Shown piece by piece: positions 24,940 through 34,039 of a stretch of 64,000 nt of DNA. Source of the stretch: Qipengyuania gaetbuli (GTDB taxonomy: Bacteria > Pseudomonadota > Alphaproteobacteria > Sphingomonadales > Sphingomonadaceae); NCBI RefSeq assembly GCF_009827315.1, contig NZ_WTYF01000004.1, positions 62,001-126,000 of the forward strand. Direction: 5' to 3'. Both the position numbers and the translations under genes were made by a program. Numbering within the stretch: position 1 is the first letter of the stretch; each line of letters starts with the position of its first letter. The notes under the pieces were generated by a model. It had not been told where the DNA came from and ran no database searches. It saw only the letters and a list, made by a program, of their open reading frames with translations.

Positions 24940-25464
24940 GTGACGGGTCGCAACTCATTTTCAGGCGGGCGTTCCCGCCTGCCTTTCCGCGCGGTCAACC
25001 GGCGCGGGCAGCCGGGTCACGACCCTGCGCTGCAGCGGCATCACTTGCTGCCGCGCCAATTGCTCAACCGCGACTGCTTCGGCTCTATGTTCGCCGCGCT
25101 CGGGCGCAAGCGGATCGGGTTCGACGATTTCCGCATCAACGGCCTGCTGCTTCCGGCCAGCGAGCATGCGGCGCGGCGCACGGCTTTGCCGCTGCACCGC
25201 GGGCCGCACCGGGACTACAATGCGATGGTGATCGAACGGGTCGGCTGCGTGGAGAAGGTATGGGCCGAGAAGCGCCGGCTCGACCCCGAAACCGCTGCCC
25301 GGGATGCCTTGCACCGCCTGCAATTGCTGCAGAAGGCCCTGCGGCGAAGGCTTCTCGACGAAGCGCGCCCGCTGCTGCTTAACCGCCGCGACCCGGTGGC
25401 CGCGGATCTCGACTTTTCCGATCTCGACGCGATGGCCGAAGCGCTGTGGAGCGCGGCTGCCTAG
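24940..25464 (+). CDS. AHH-type HNH/Endo VII-fold nuclease-like protein
   Basis: A 174-residue protein whose middle resembles the AHH nuclease family: LQRHHLLPRQLL (about residues 32-43) provides the paired histidines, followed by FDDFRINGLLLPASEHAARR and a downstream histidine in PLHRGPHRDYN. The C-terminal part is helical and Arg/Leu-rich. It is free-standing, without the delivery domain of polymorphic toxins. The start is a GTG after a G-rich ribosome site. The stop shares CTAG with the convergent nitronate monooxygenase gene. Catalytic activity is inferred. Confidence 0.65.
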   Translation: MTGRNSFSGGRSRLPFRAVNRRGQPGHDPALQRHHLLPRQLLNRDCFGSMFAALGRKRIGFDDFRINGLLLPASEHAARRTALPLHRGPHRDYNAMVIERVGCVEKVWAEKRRLDPETAARDALHRLQLLQKALRRRLLDEARPLLLNRRDPVAADLDFSDLDAMAEALWSAAA

Positions 25465-26429
25465 ACCGTCCGCTTGTCGAGCGATTCCTTCGCATCGCGA
25501 TATTCGCGCTCGAAACGGGCGACCATGTCCTCGACCGGGCCGACCGACTTGACAGTGCCGATGCCCTGGCCCGAACCCCAGATATCCTTCCACGCCTTGG
25601 CCTTGGTATTGCCGCCGCTGCCGAAATTCATCTTGGAAGGATCGCTTTCGGGCAGGTTGTCGGGATCGAGGCCCGCATTCTCGATGCTGGAGCGCAGGTA
25701 GTTGCCGTGCACGCCGGTAAACAGGTTCGAATAGACGATGCCGTCCGCGCTGCCTTCGACGATGCCCTGCTTGTAACCGTCGACCGCATTGGCTTCCTCG
25801 GTCGCGATCCAGGGCGATCCGATATAGGCGAAGTCGGCACCCAGCGCCTGCGCAGCAAGGATCGACCTTCCGTGCGCGATCGAGCCGGACAGGGCGACCA
25901 GCCCGTCGAACCATTCGCGGATTTCCTGCATCAGCGCGAACGGGCTGAGCGTGCCGGCATGGCCGCCAGCGCCTGCCGCTACCGGGATGAGGCCGTCGGC
26001 ACCCTTTTCGATCGCCTTGTGGGCGAAGCGGTTGTTGATGACATCGTGCATGGTGATGCCGCCCCAGCCGCGCACTGCGTCGAAGATTTCCTCACGCGCG
26101 CCGAGCGAGGTGATGACCAGCGGCACCTGCCATTTCGCGCAGGTCGCCATGTCTGCCTCGATCCGGTCGTTCGAACGGTGGACGATCTGGTTGACGGCGA
26201 AAGGCGCAGCCGGACGGTCGGGATTGTCGCGGTTATAGGCTGCCAGTTCCTCGGTAATCCGGTGGAGCCATTCGTCGAGTTCGCTCTGCGGGCGGGCGTT
26301 GAGCGCGGGAAAGCTGCCGACGATGCCGGCCTTGCACTGGGCAATCACCAGTTCCGGTCCGGAGACGATGAAGAGCGGCGATCCGATGACCGGCAGGCGC
26401 AGCTTGTCGAAGGGGGCGGGCAGGCTCAT
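25461..26429 (-). CDS. Nitronate monooxygenase-family flavoprotein
   Basis: A 322-residue FMN-dependent TIM-barrel protein of the nitronate monooxygenase (2-nitropropane dioxygenase) family. Typical elements are PVIGSPLFIVSGPELV at the N-terminus, VAAGAGGHAGTLSPFALM with the conserved His near residue 158, and SGSIAHGRSILAAQALGADFAYIGSPWIAT binding FMN phosphate. It likely detoxifies nitronates, though some members have other activities. An operator-like dyad (26494-26512) sits 65 bases upstream of its ATG. Confidence 0.9.
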   Translation of the reverse strand: MSLPAPFDKLRLPVIGSPLFIVSGPELVIAQCKAGIVGSFPALNARPQSELDEWLHRITEELAAYNRDNPDRPAAPFAVNQIVHRSNDRIEADMATCAKWQVPLVITSLGAREEIFDAVRGWGGITMHDVINNRFAHKAIEKGADGLIPVAAGAGGHAGTLSPFALMQEIREWFDGLVALSGSIAHGRSILAAQALGADFAYIGSPWIATEEANAVDGYKQGIVEGSADGIVYSNLFTGVHGNYLRSSIENAGLDPDNLPESDPSKMNFGSGGNTKAKAWKDIWGSGQGIGTVKSVGPVEDMVARFEREYRDAKESLDKRTV

Positions 26430-26493
26430 GCAGAAAGGCTCCTCTCTCGAATATGCGCGAACGCCTATGGCGCGCAGGCGCGCTTGTCGAGAG

Positions 26494-26512
26494 TGACGTT
26501 ACGTAAACGTCA
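26494..26512. promoter_or_regulatory. Operator-like inverted repeat upstream of nitronate monooxygenase
   Basis: TGACGTT and AACGTCA flank a five-base ACGTA centre, giving perfect 7-bp arms. It overlaps the stop codon of the amidohydrolase gene and lies 65-83 bases upstream of the nitronate monooxygenase ATG. The shape resembles TetR or MerR-family operators; no regulator gene is adjacent. Confidence 0.4.
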
Positions 26513-27559
26513 GGAGGCCGGCAGGACGTGCTCGATCCCGTAGATGCGGGCGGCAGTCCCTGCGAACAGCGCGCGCTTCTCGTCCTCGGAATGGCTGCGG
26601 GCGAGACGCTTGAAAGCGTTCCACAGCACCGGGTAGCTCGCGCCCCAGCGGTCGACGGGGTAATTGCTTTCGAACATGGCCCGCTCGGGGCCGAAGCTTT
26701 CGATACAGGTCTCGATATAGGGGCGCCAGAGCGCGGCGAGGTGTTCGGACCCGTGGCCTTTGGCGGGGCCGTCCTCGGGCATGCCGCAAAATGCCATGGC
26801 GAGGCCGCCCAGCTTGACCGCGACGTTGGGGCATTCGGCGATGGCGTGGATGGACCGGCGCCAGCGGTCGAAATTCTCGTGCAACTTGCCCCTGTGGCTC
26901 GCGATATTGAGCGGGGTGCCGCAGTGGTCGAGGATGATCTGCTGGTCCGGAAACGCACGGGCAAGTTCGAGGACATCGCCGAGCTGCGGCTCGAGCAACC
27001 AGGCGTCGAAAGTCAGGCCGAATTGCGAATATGCTGCGAACCCGGCGCGAAAGGCATCGCTGCCGTAGAGCCCTTCGGGTGCATGGAAAGGGGGGCCGAG
27101 CACCTCGGGATCGGGATCCCAGGCCGAAGCGTGCCGGATTCCGCGGAAACGGCCATTGCCGGCGGCGATGAGCGCCTCGATGACCGGTTTGACCCCGTCG
27201 CCCAGCGTCAGGTCTACATGGCCGACGATGCCTGCGCAGGGACGGTAATCGCCGTAGAGCCCGCTCGCCCCCTGTGCAGCGACGCCGTTGACGAATTCGA
27301 CTTCGCCGACAGGCTTCATCGCATCGCCGCGCGACGCGTCATAGAAGGCGCCGCATTCCATGAAGACGGTGCCGACGACATTGTGCCCGCTCTGCGTGTC
27401 GGCGAGCAATTCGTCAAAGGTGTAATAGGGCGCGCCGGCAATCGCCTCGATAAAATCGTGCCGCGGTTCGGGGAAGGCGGCCATCAGCGGGCGCAGGTCC
27501 CACAAGTGATGGTGCGGATCGATGATCGGAAGTTCGGGTTCGATTATCGCTTCGCTCAT
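26510..27559 (-). CDS. Amidohydrolase-superfamily protein (PDC-lactonase-like)
   Basis: A 349-residue TIM-barrel amidohydrolase of the amidohydrolase 2 / COG3618-like group that includes 2-pyrone-4,6-dicarboxylate lactonase and sugar lactonases. The metal-binding motif PIIDPHHHLWD is at residues 10-20; IILDHCGTP (near 213) and FESNYPVDRW (near 305) supply the later His/Asp ligands. The substrate is not evident. It lies upstream of nitronate monooxygenase on the same strand with 80 bases between them. Confidence 0.82.
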   Translation of the reverse strand: MSEAIIEPELPIIDPHHHLWDLRPLMAAFPEPRHDFIEAIAGAPYYTFDELLADTQSGHNVVGTVFMECGAFYDASRGDAMKPVGEVEFVNGVAAQGASGLYGDYRPCAGIVGHVDLTLGDGVKPVIEALIAAGNGRFRGIRHASAWDPDPEVLGPPFHAPEGLYGSDAFRAGFAAYSQFGLTFDAWLLEPQLGDVLELARAFPDQQIILDHCGTPLNIASHRGKLHENFDRWRRSIHAIAECPNVAVKLGGLAMAFCGMPEDGPAKGHGSEHLAALWRPYIETCIESFGPERAMFESNYPVDRWGASYPVLWNAFKRLARSHSEDEKRALFAGTAARIYGIEHVLPAS

Positions 27560-27582
27560 TCTTGCCTCTCCCCTTTGGCCGG

Positions 27583-28401
27583 TCAGGAAAACCCTCCCGG
27601 GTTCATTCCTGCCGTCTTACCACCCGCCCTGTCCAGCAAAGTGTGGACCATGTCGGGATCGCATTTCCCGCGCAAACAATCCACCGACAGGAAAACCTTT
27701 CCCTTGCGGATTTCCTGTTCGTAGAGCGTGGCGGATACGCCGTCGACATCGTGGTCGGTAAGCATCTTGGCGATGCCGCTGCCGGTAGCGCCGATGATGC
27801 CCGTCACCGTCGCCACCGACGAAAGCGCCGAGGAGGTGAGCGCCCCGGCCACGGCAACAGGGCCCACGCCGGGGATGAACAGGATCGCGGTTCCCAGCAA
27901 CGCGCCGGCGATACCGCCGCCGGCAATTACTGTGGCCACATCGACGATCGCGTGGCCTTCGCCCGCGGTGTAGTCGGGGTCGAGATACTGGCTGGTGCGC
28001 CAGGCCAAGGAGATTGCGTCCTCCGAAATGTCGCTGCCGCACAGCAGCTCGACTGCCTTCTCAGCAGATTCCACATTATCAAACACGGCTGTGACGACAT
28101 TCGCTGTGCTGGAATGCAGGTGGCGGCGCGCTTCCACGAAGGCGCGGGCAAACCGGTCCCGGTCGCTTTCGTTGCCGAACACGGCGCGAAGGCCCGAGGA
28201 TTGGTGCAATTTCTTGACGCTCGGCGAACCGGGCTCGCGAAACAGGGTGCGCAAGAGCATGTCGACGGTGGAGGGGCGCAGCTTGGAATCCGTGCCGCGA
28301 TTGATCCATTCGACGCGACGGGGCCGCGGGTGTTCGCGGTCCAGGTAATAGAGCGCCGGTAGCTGGTCAGCCCGGACTACGTAGAACGGCTCCTCGACCA
28401 A
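27583..28401 (-). CDS. YflT/GS17M-like stress protein with glycine-zipper segment
   Basis: A 272-residue protein. From about residue 102 (VTAVFDNVESAEKAVELL) it resembles the heat-induced stress protein YflT/GS17M domain, followed by a Gly/Ala-rich hydrophobic hairpin (about 155-200, with IPGVGPVAVAGAL) and an EQEIRKGKVFLSV end typical of that family. The N-terminal 100 residues are unrecognised. The start is a TTG with GAGGG six bases upstream; the in-frame stop just before it excludes an earlier start. Function is unknown. Confidence 0.65.
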   Translation of the reverse strand: MVEEPFYVVRADQLPALYYLDREHPRPRRVEWINRGTDSKLRPSTVDMLLRTLFREPGSPSVKKLHQSSGLRAVFGNESDRDRFARAFVEARRHLHSSTANVVTAVFDNVESAEKAVELLCGSDISEDAISLAWRTSQYLDPDYTAGEGHAIVDVATVIAGGGIAGALLGTAILFIPGVGPVAVAGALTSSALSSVATVTGIIGATGSGIAKMLTDHDVDGVSATLYEQEIRKGKVFLSVDCLRGKCDPDMVHTLLDRAGGKTAGMNPGGFS

Positions 28402-28529
28402 TGAATGCCCTCATATTGCGACCATAAAGGCCTGATAATCGGAGAAACTCGGCAGCCTCATACCATAGTATACCTGCTTAGATTGTATAGAAGGGCCATA
28501 GTCCCGATGCGGGGCACTCCGCGTGCGAA

Positions 28530-30212
28530 TTACTTTGCGGGTCGTGCCGAGTTGGCAGCGCTGAGTACTGCCCGGACACTGGCAGTCGCGACGTCCTCGT
28601 CGATCCCGCATCCCCAGATCGTGTGCCCGTCGGGTGTCCGGCATTCGAGGTAGGCTGCGGCGTTGGCGTCGGTCCCTGCGCCCAAGGCATGTTCCGAATA
28701 ATCGACCACTTCCAGCTCGACGCCGAAGGCATCGCGCAGTGTTCCCATCACGCTGGAAATGAGGCCATTGCCGCGGCCCGACACGCTTTGCGCGGTCCCA
28801 CCGACCTCGATCCGGCCCGTGAAGATGCGCGTGCCGTCGCTGGCACGGCTTTCCTCGTAATCGACCAGCTGGAAATGCTTGTCGGTGGTCTTGACGTGAT
28901 AGGCCTTGCGGAAGGCCTCCCAGATGTCGGCAGCGTTGAGTTCGCGGCCGAGTTGGTCCGCCATGCGCTGGACATGGGGGCTGAAATCGGCCTGCATCTT
29001 CTTCGGCAGTTTCAGGCCCTGGTCCTGTTCCAGCACCCAGGCAAAGCCGCCCTTGCCGGATTGCGAATTGACGCGGATTACCGCCTCGTAGCTGCGGCCG
29101 AGATCGGCCGGGTCGATCGGCAGGTAAGGCACGCGCCAGTGCGGGTCGTTCTGCGTTTCCAGCGCCATAAAGCCCTTCTTGATGGCGTCCTGGTGGCTGC
29201 CGGAAAAGGCCGTGTAGACCAGCTCGCCGCCATAGGGGTGACGCTGGTGGACGGGGATCTGGTTGCAGTACTCTACCGTCTCGATGACGCGGTCGATGTC
29301 GGAGAAATCGATCCCCGGATCGACGCCTTGCGTATACATGTTGAGCGCCATCGTAACGAGACAGCAATTGCCCGTGCGCTCGCCATTGCCGAACAGGCAG
29401 CCCTCGACGCGGTCCGCCCCTGCCATCAGCGCCAGTTCGGCCGCCGCGACGCCGGTGCCGCGGTCATTGTGCGTGTGGAGGCTGATCACCGCGCTGTCGC
29501 GGTTCGGCAGGTTGCGGATGAAATATTCGACCTGGTCGGCATAGATATTGGGCGTCGCCGCCTCGACCGTGGCCGGCAGGTTGAGGATGATCGGGTGGTC
29601 CGGCGTGGGGGCGAGCACCTCCATCACCGCCTCGCAAACCTCGAGGCTGAAATCGAGTTCGGCGGTGGAGAAGGTTTCCGGGCTGTACTGGAAATGCCAG
29701 TCGGTACCGGGCTGCTTGCCCGCCTCGTCGCGCATCACCTTGGCGCCGTGGACCGCGATCTCGCGCACCTGGTCGCGGGTCATGCCGAACACGACTTCGC
29801 GCCATGCGGGGCTGACCGCGTTGTAGAGATGGACGATGGCCGCGTGCGCGCCTTCGAGGCTGGCAAAGCTGGTGCGGATCAGGTCTTCGCGGCTTTGCGT
29901 GAGGACCTGCACCAGCACGTCCTGCGGAATGCGGCCGGACCGGACGAGGCCGGAGATGAAATCGAACTCCGTCGCACCGGCGCTGGGAAAACCGACCTCG
30001 ATCTCCTTCACGCCAATCTCGACCAGCAGGTCGAAGAACCGGTTCTTCTTGTGCGCATCCATCGGGTCGACGATCGCCTGGTTCCCGTCGCGAAGATCGG
30101 TGGAGAGCCAGCGGGGCGGGGCGATGATCGTGCGCGTCGGCCATTGCCGGTCGGGCAGGTTCACCTGGGGGAATGCGCTGTACTTGGTGCTCGGATCGCG
30201 AAGCATGGACAT
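28530..30212 (-). CDS. leuA: 2-isopropylmalate synthase
   Basis: A 560-residue leucine-pathway enzyme condensing 2-oxoisovalerate with acetyl-CoA. The HMGL-like TIM barrel has LSTDLRDGNQA (about residues 36-46), SLHTHNDRGTGVA with metal-binding His residues, and GNGERTGN. The C-terminal LeuA dimer/allosteric domain (about 430-545) probably gives leucine feedback. The length fits the longer (type 2) LeuA. A leader peptide gene and competing RNA stems lie upstream (30251-30349), pointing to attenuation. Confidence 0.96.
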   Translation of the reverse strand: MSMLRDPSTKYSAFPQVNLPDRQWPTRTIIAPPRWLSTDLRDGNQAIVDPMDAHKKNRFFDLLVEIGVKEIEVGFPSAGATEFDFISGLVRSGRIPQDVLVQVLTQSREDLIRTSFASLEGAHAAIVHLYNAVSPAWREVVFGMTRDQVREIAVHGAKVMRDEAGKQPGTDWHFQYSPETFSTAELDFSLEVCEAVMEVLAPTPDHPIILNLPATVEAATPNIYADQVEYFIRNLPNRDSAVISLHTHNDRGTGVAAAELALMAGADRVEGCLFGNGERTGNCCLVTMALNMYTQGVDPGIDFSDIDRVIETVEYCNQIPVHQRHPYGGELVYTAFSGSHQDAIKKGFMALETQNDPHWRVPYLPIDPADLGRSYEAVIRVNSQSGKGGFAWVLEQDQGLKLPKKMQADFSPHVQRMADQLGRELNAADIWEAFRKAYHVKTTDKHFQLVDYEESRASDGTRIFTGRIEVGGTAQSVSGRGNGLISSVMGTLRDAFGVELEVVDYSEHALGAGTDANAAAYLECRTPDGHTIWGCGIDEDVATASVRAVLSAANSARPAK

Positions 30213-30250
30213 TGGGAAAACTCGTATCGGTAACTGCGAAGGTCGGTTCG

Positions 30251-30303
30251 GCCCTTGGGTGCGCGGCGCACCCTTTCGGCACGCCTAGGTCACGCCCAAG
30301 GGC
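30251..30303 (-). promoter_or_regulatory. Candidate leucine attenuator (mutually exclusive RNA stems) before leuA
   Basis: The arms 30251-30259 and 30295-30303 pair as GCCCTTGGG with CCCAAGGGC. A second hairpin at 30257-30273 (GGGTGCG/CGCACCC, three-base loop) uses the same CCC, so the two cannot form together. The promoter-proximal arm overlaps the last codons of the leader peptide. No strong T-run follows, so the output could be Rho-dependent or translational. Confidence 0.5.
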
Positions 30304-30349
30304 GGGTAAGTCGCAGAATTAGTCCGATGCGGTTCATGACATGCTGCAT
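30290..30349 (-). CDS. leuL: leuA leader peptide
   Basis: A 19-codon ORF reading MQHVMNRIGLILRLTRPWA. It carries Ile-Gly-Leu-Ile-Leu-Arg-Leu just before the stem sequences, so ribosomes stalling for leucine would free the CCCTTGGGC arm, while ribosomes reaching the stop would cover it. A TAATAT at 30356-30361 lies 6-7 bases before the ATG, so the message could be leaderless, as known for trpL in Sinorhizobium; the matching -35 is weak. Confidence 0.5.
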   Translation of the reverse strand: MQHVMNRIGLILRLTRPWA

Positions 30350-30390
30350 TGCGCAATATTACCCCGAGTTCAAGCCGAAGTTTCGTAAAA

Positions 30391-31539
30391 TTATCGCCAG
30401 CGTAGGCACTCGCTGGTCAATTGTTCCACCGAGGTGACGCCCATCAGCCGCATTCCGCGCTCGATTTCGTCGCGCAGGATGGCAAGCGCGCGTTCCACGC
30501 CCTCCTGCCCCGCGGCGGCGAGGGCATAGAGATAGAGCCTGCCGCCCGAGGCCGCAGTGGCCCCCGTGCAAAGGCTCTTCAGGACATGAGTGCCGCGCCT
30601 GACCCCGCCATCGCAGATGATCTCGATTTCGCCGCCGACCGCATCCACGATCTCGGACAGTTGGTCGAAGGGTGAGCGGCTGCCGTCCAGCTGCCTGCCG
30701 CCATGGTTGGAAATCATGATCGCATTGGCGCCGATCTCGACCGCGCGGCGGGCGTCGGCTGCGCTCATCACGCCTTTGAGGCAGAAGGTGCCGCCCCAGT
30801 CCTGTCTGATTTTCGCAGCCGTATCCCAGTCCATGCCGGTATCGAGCATGGTGTTGAAATAGTCCTGGATGCTGACCGCCTTGCCCGTCCCTTCCTGCAC
30901 ATGACCGTCGAGATTGGGTAGCCGGAATTTGGGCGAGAAAACGTAATTGAGCGTCCAGTACGGCCGTGTCGCATAGCTCCACAGCGAGGAAGCGGAAAAG
31001 CGCGGCGGCGTGGTGAAACCGGAGCGCAGGCACCGCTCCCGCTTGCCGGAAACGATGGTGTCGACCGTCAGCGCCAGCGCATCGAACCGCGACGCCTGGC
31101 AGCGTTCGATCATGCTGGCGTTCAGTCCCTTGTCCTTGTGGACGTAGAGCTGGAACAGCTTCGGCCCGCTGGTGAGAGCAGCCACTTCCTCGATGGAATG
31201 CGTGGCAAGGCTGGAGATGCCGAACCACACGCCGAATTTCTCCGCTGCCTTCGCCACGGCGCGTTCCCCGTCGCGGTGGAAGGCGCGCTGCAGCGCGGTC
31301 GGGCTGAGCATGAGGGGCAGGGCGCTCTTGCGGCCCATGATCGTGCAGGACGTGTCGATGTCCGCCACGCCGGCCAGCACGTCGGGCACCAGGTCGACGC
31401 TGTCGAAGGCGGCGGTGTTGCGCGCCTTGGTGATCTCGTCGTCGGCGGCTCCGTCGATATAGTCGAACACCGGCCAGGGCAGGCGAGCTTTCGCAAGCCT
31501 GCGGAAATCCTCGATATTGTGGCAATCGGACAGGCGCAT
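30391..31539 (-). CDS. FMN-dependent alpha-hydroxy-acid oxidase/dehydrogenase (LldD-like)
   Basis: A 382-residue flavoprotein of the L-lactate dehydrogenase / glycolate oxidase / mandelate dehydrogenase family. It has PVFDYIDGAADDE (about 23-35), LPLMLSPTALQR, LTVDTIVSGKRERCLRSGF and the catalytic ISNHGGRQLDGS (about 275-286), with IICDGGVRRGTHVLK binding FMN phosphate. The substrate is not defined. It follows the DUF6151 gene by 2 bases and may belong to the ilv transcript. Confidence 0.88.
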   Translation of the reverse strand: MRLSDCHNIEDFRRLAKARLPWPVFDYIDGAADDEITKARNTAAFDSVDLVPDVLAGVADIDTSCTIMGRKSALPLMLSPTALQRAFHRDGERAVAKAAEKFGVWFGISSLATHSIEEVAALTSGPKLFQLYVHKDKGLNASMIERCQASRFDALALTVDTIVSGKRERCLRSGFTTPPRFSASSLWSYATRPYWTLNYVFSPKFRLPNLDGHVQEGTGKAVSIQDYFNTMLDTGMDWDTAAKIRQDWGGTFCLKGVMSAADARRAVEIGANAIMISNHGGRQLDGSRSPFDQLSEIVDAVGGEIEIICDGGVRRGTHVLKSLCTGATAASGGRLYLYALAAAGQEGVERALAILRDEIERGMRLMGVTSVEQLTSECLRWR

Positions 31540-31541
31540 GG

Positions 31542-32141
31542 TCAGCTTCTTCCCAGGGCGGCTTTTTCAGCGTCGGAAAGCGATAGCGGCTGTGCAACCG
31601 GAGCCTTCGTGACGGGATCGAACAGGGCATATCGTTTGTTCGAGCCGGAGAACTTGTCGGCGAACAGCCGCACGATCACGCGGCGGATCATCGCGAATGC
31701 AGTGACGGGCGGCGTCACCAGGTCTTGGCCGGTTGCGTGTTCGGCAAAGACGCTGCCCCTCGGCGGGCCGAGCACGGCATCGCACTGCGCCTTGTCGCAG
31801 CCTGCCGTGATCATACTGAGGAAGGGCCAGCGGCCATTGTCCATCGTGTTGAACAGCGGGGTACGGCAGTCGCGGCAGAACCAGCGCAGGGTCTGCTTGC
31901 CAGCCATGTTCACGCAGGCAAGGTGATCGAGCCCGCGTTCGATGCGCAGGTGACCCACGCGGGTCTGGTAGACCGAGGACCCGCCTGCCGCATCCAGCAC
32001 CTCCGCATCCTTGCCCAGATAGCGCGCGAAATCGCGGCAGTCGTTGCAATAGCAGACATAGCGGTCGCCGGCCTTCGGGCCGACGTCCACCAGCGTCCCG
32101 GCAATCGCGCCGCAGGAACAGGAAAAGGGCAGGTCGCTCAT
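31542..32141 (-). CDS. DUF6151 / GFA-like zinc protein
   Basis: A 199-residue protein with zinc-ligand pattern Cys-x-Cys at residues 8-10 (CSCG), YCNDCRD near 32-38, and FCRDCRTP near 88-95, as in the GFA (glutathione-dependent formaldehyde-activating-like) fold and the related DUF6151. The family includes carbon-sulphur lyases, but no activity can be assigned. It lies between ilvC and the alpha-hydroxy-acid oxidase on the same strand. Confidence 0.72.
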   Translation of the reverse strand: MSDLPFSCSCGAIAGTLVDVGPKAGDRYVCYCNDCRDFARYLGKDAEVLDAAGGSSVYQTRVGHLRIERGLDHLACVNMAGKQTLRWFCRDCRTPLFNTMDNGRWPFLSMITAGCDKAQCDAVLGPPRGSVFAEHATGQDLVTPPVTAFAMIRRVIVRLFADKFSGSNKRYALFDPVTKAPVAQPLSLSDAEKAALGRS

Positions 32142-32179
32142 GAGCTTATCCTGCCCCTAATCCCGTAATGCGCAAGCCC

Positions 32180-33739
<1,560 letters not shown>

Positions 33740-33743
<4 letters not shown>

Positions 33744-34039
33744 TGCGCGCGCTCCTGCCACACCGGCTCGAACATGCGGCCTTCGCCGTCGTATTCGCGC
33801 AGGAAATCGCGTCCGCGCCGCACCGCTTCGAAATTGTCGGTCTGGCGCGAGAGGTCGAGCTGGTCGGGCAAGAGCGTCCAGTTCTCGTCGCCGTGCTTTT
33901 CCGCCACGTCCATGCCGATGAAACGGTGACCGTCCTCTTCCAGCCAGTCGAGCAGCCGTTCGGCATCGGCGCGATTGAACCAGCGCCGCCGTTCGGCGCG
34001 CGCGGCGAACTCGGTCGGGATTTTCGAATGCATACCCAT
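33740..34039 (-). CDS. 99-residue protein translationally coupled between ilvB and ilvN
   Basis: A small soluble protein, rich in Arg, Asp, Glu and Trp ([20 protein letters not shown] at the N-terminus, MDVAEKHGDENW in the middle). It overlaps the ilvB stop by ATGA and the ilvN start by GTGA, so all three are translated as a unit. I recognise no domain. Its position suggests a role with acetolactate synthase, but that is inference. Intact reading frame and exact overlaps at both ends argue that it is real. Confidence 0.75.

Noticed and set aside
28623..30233. 536-codon ORF antisense to leuA
   Set aside because: Shadow of leuA created by GC bias.
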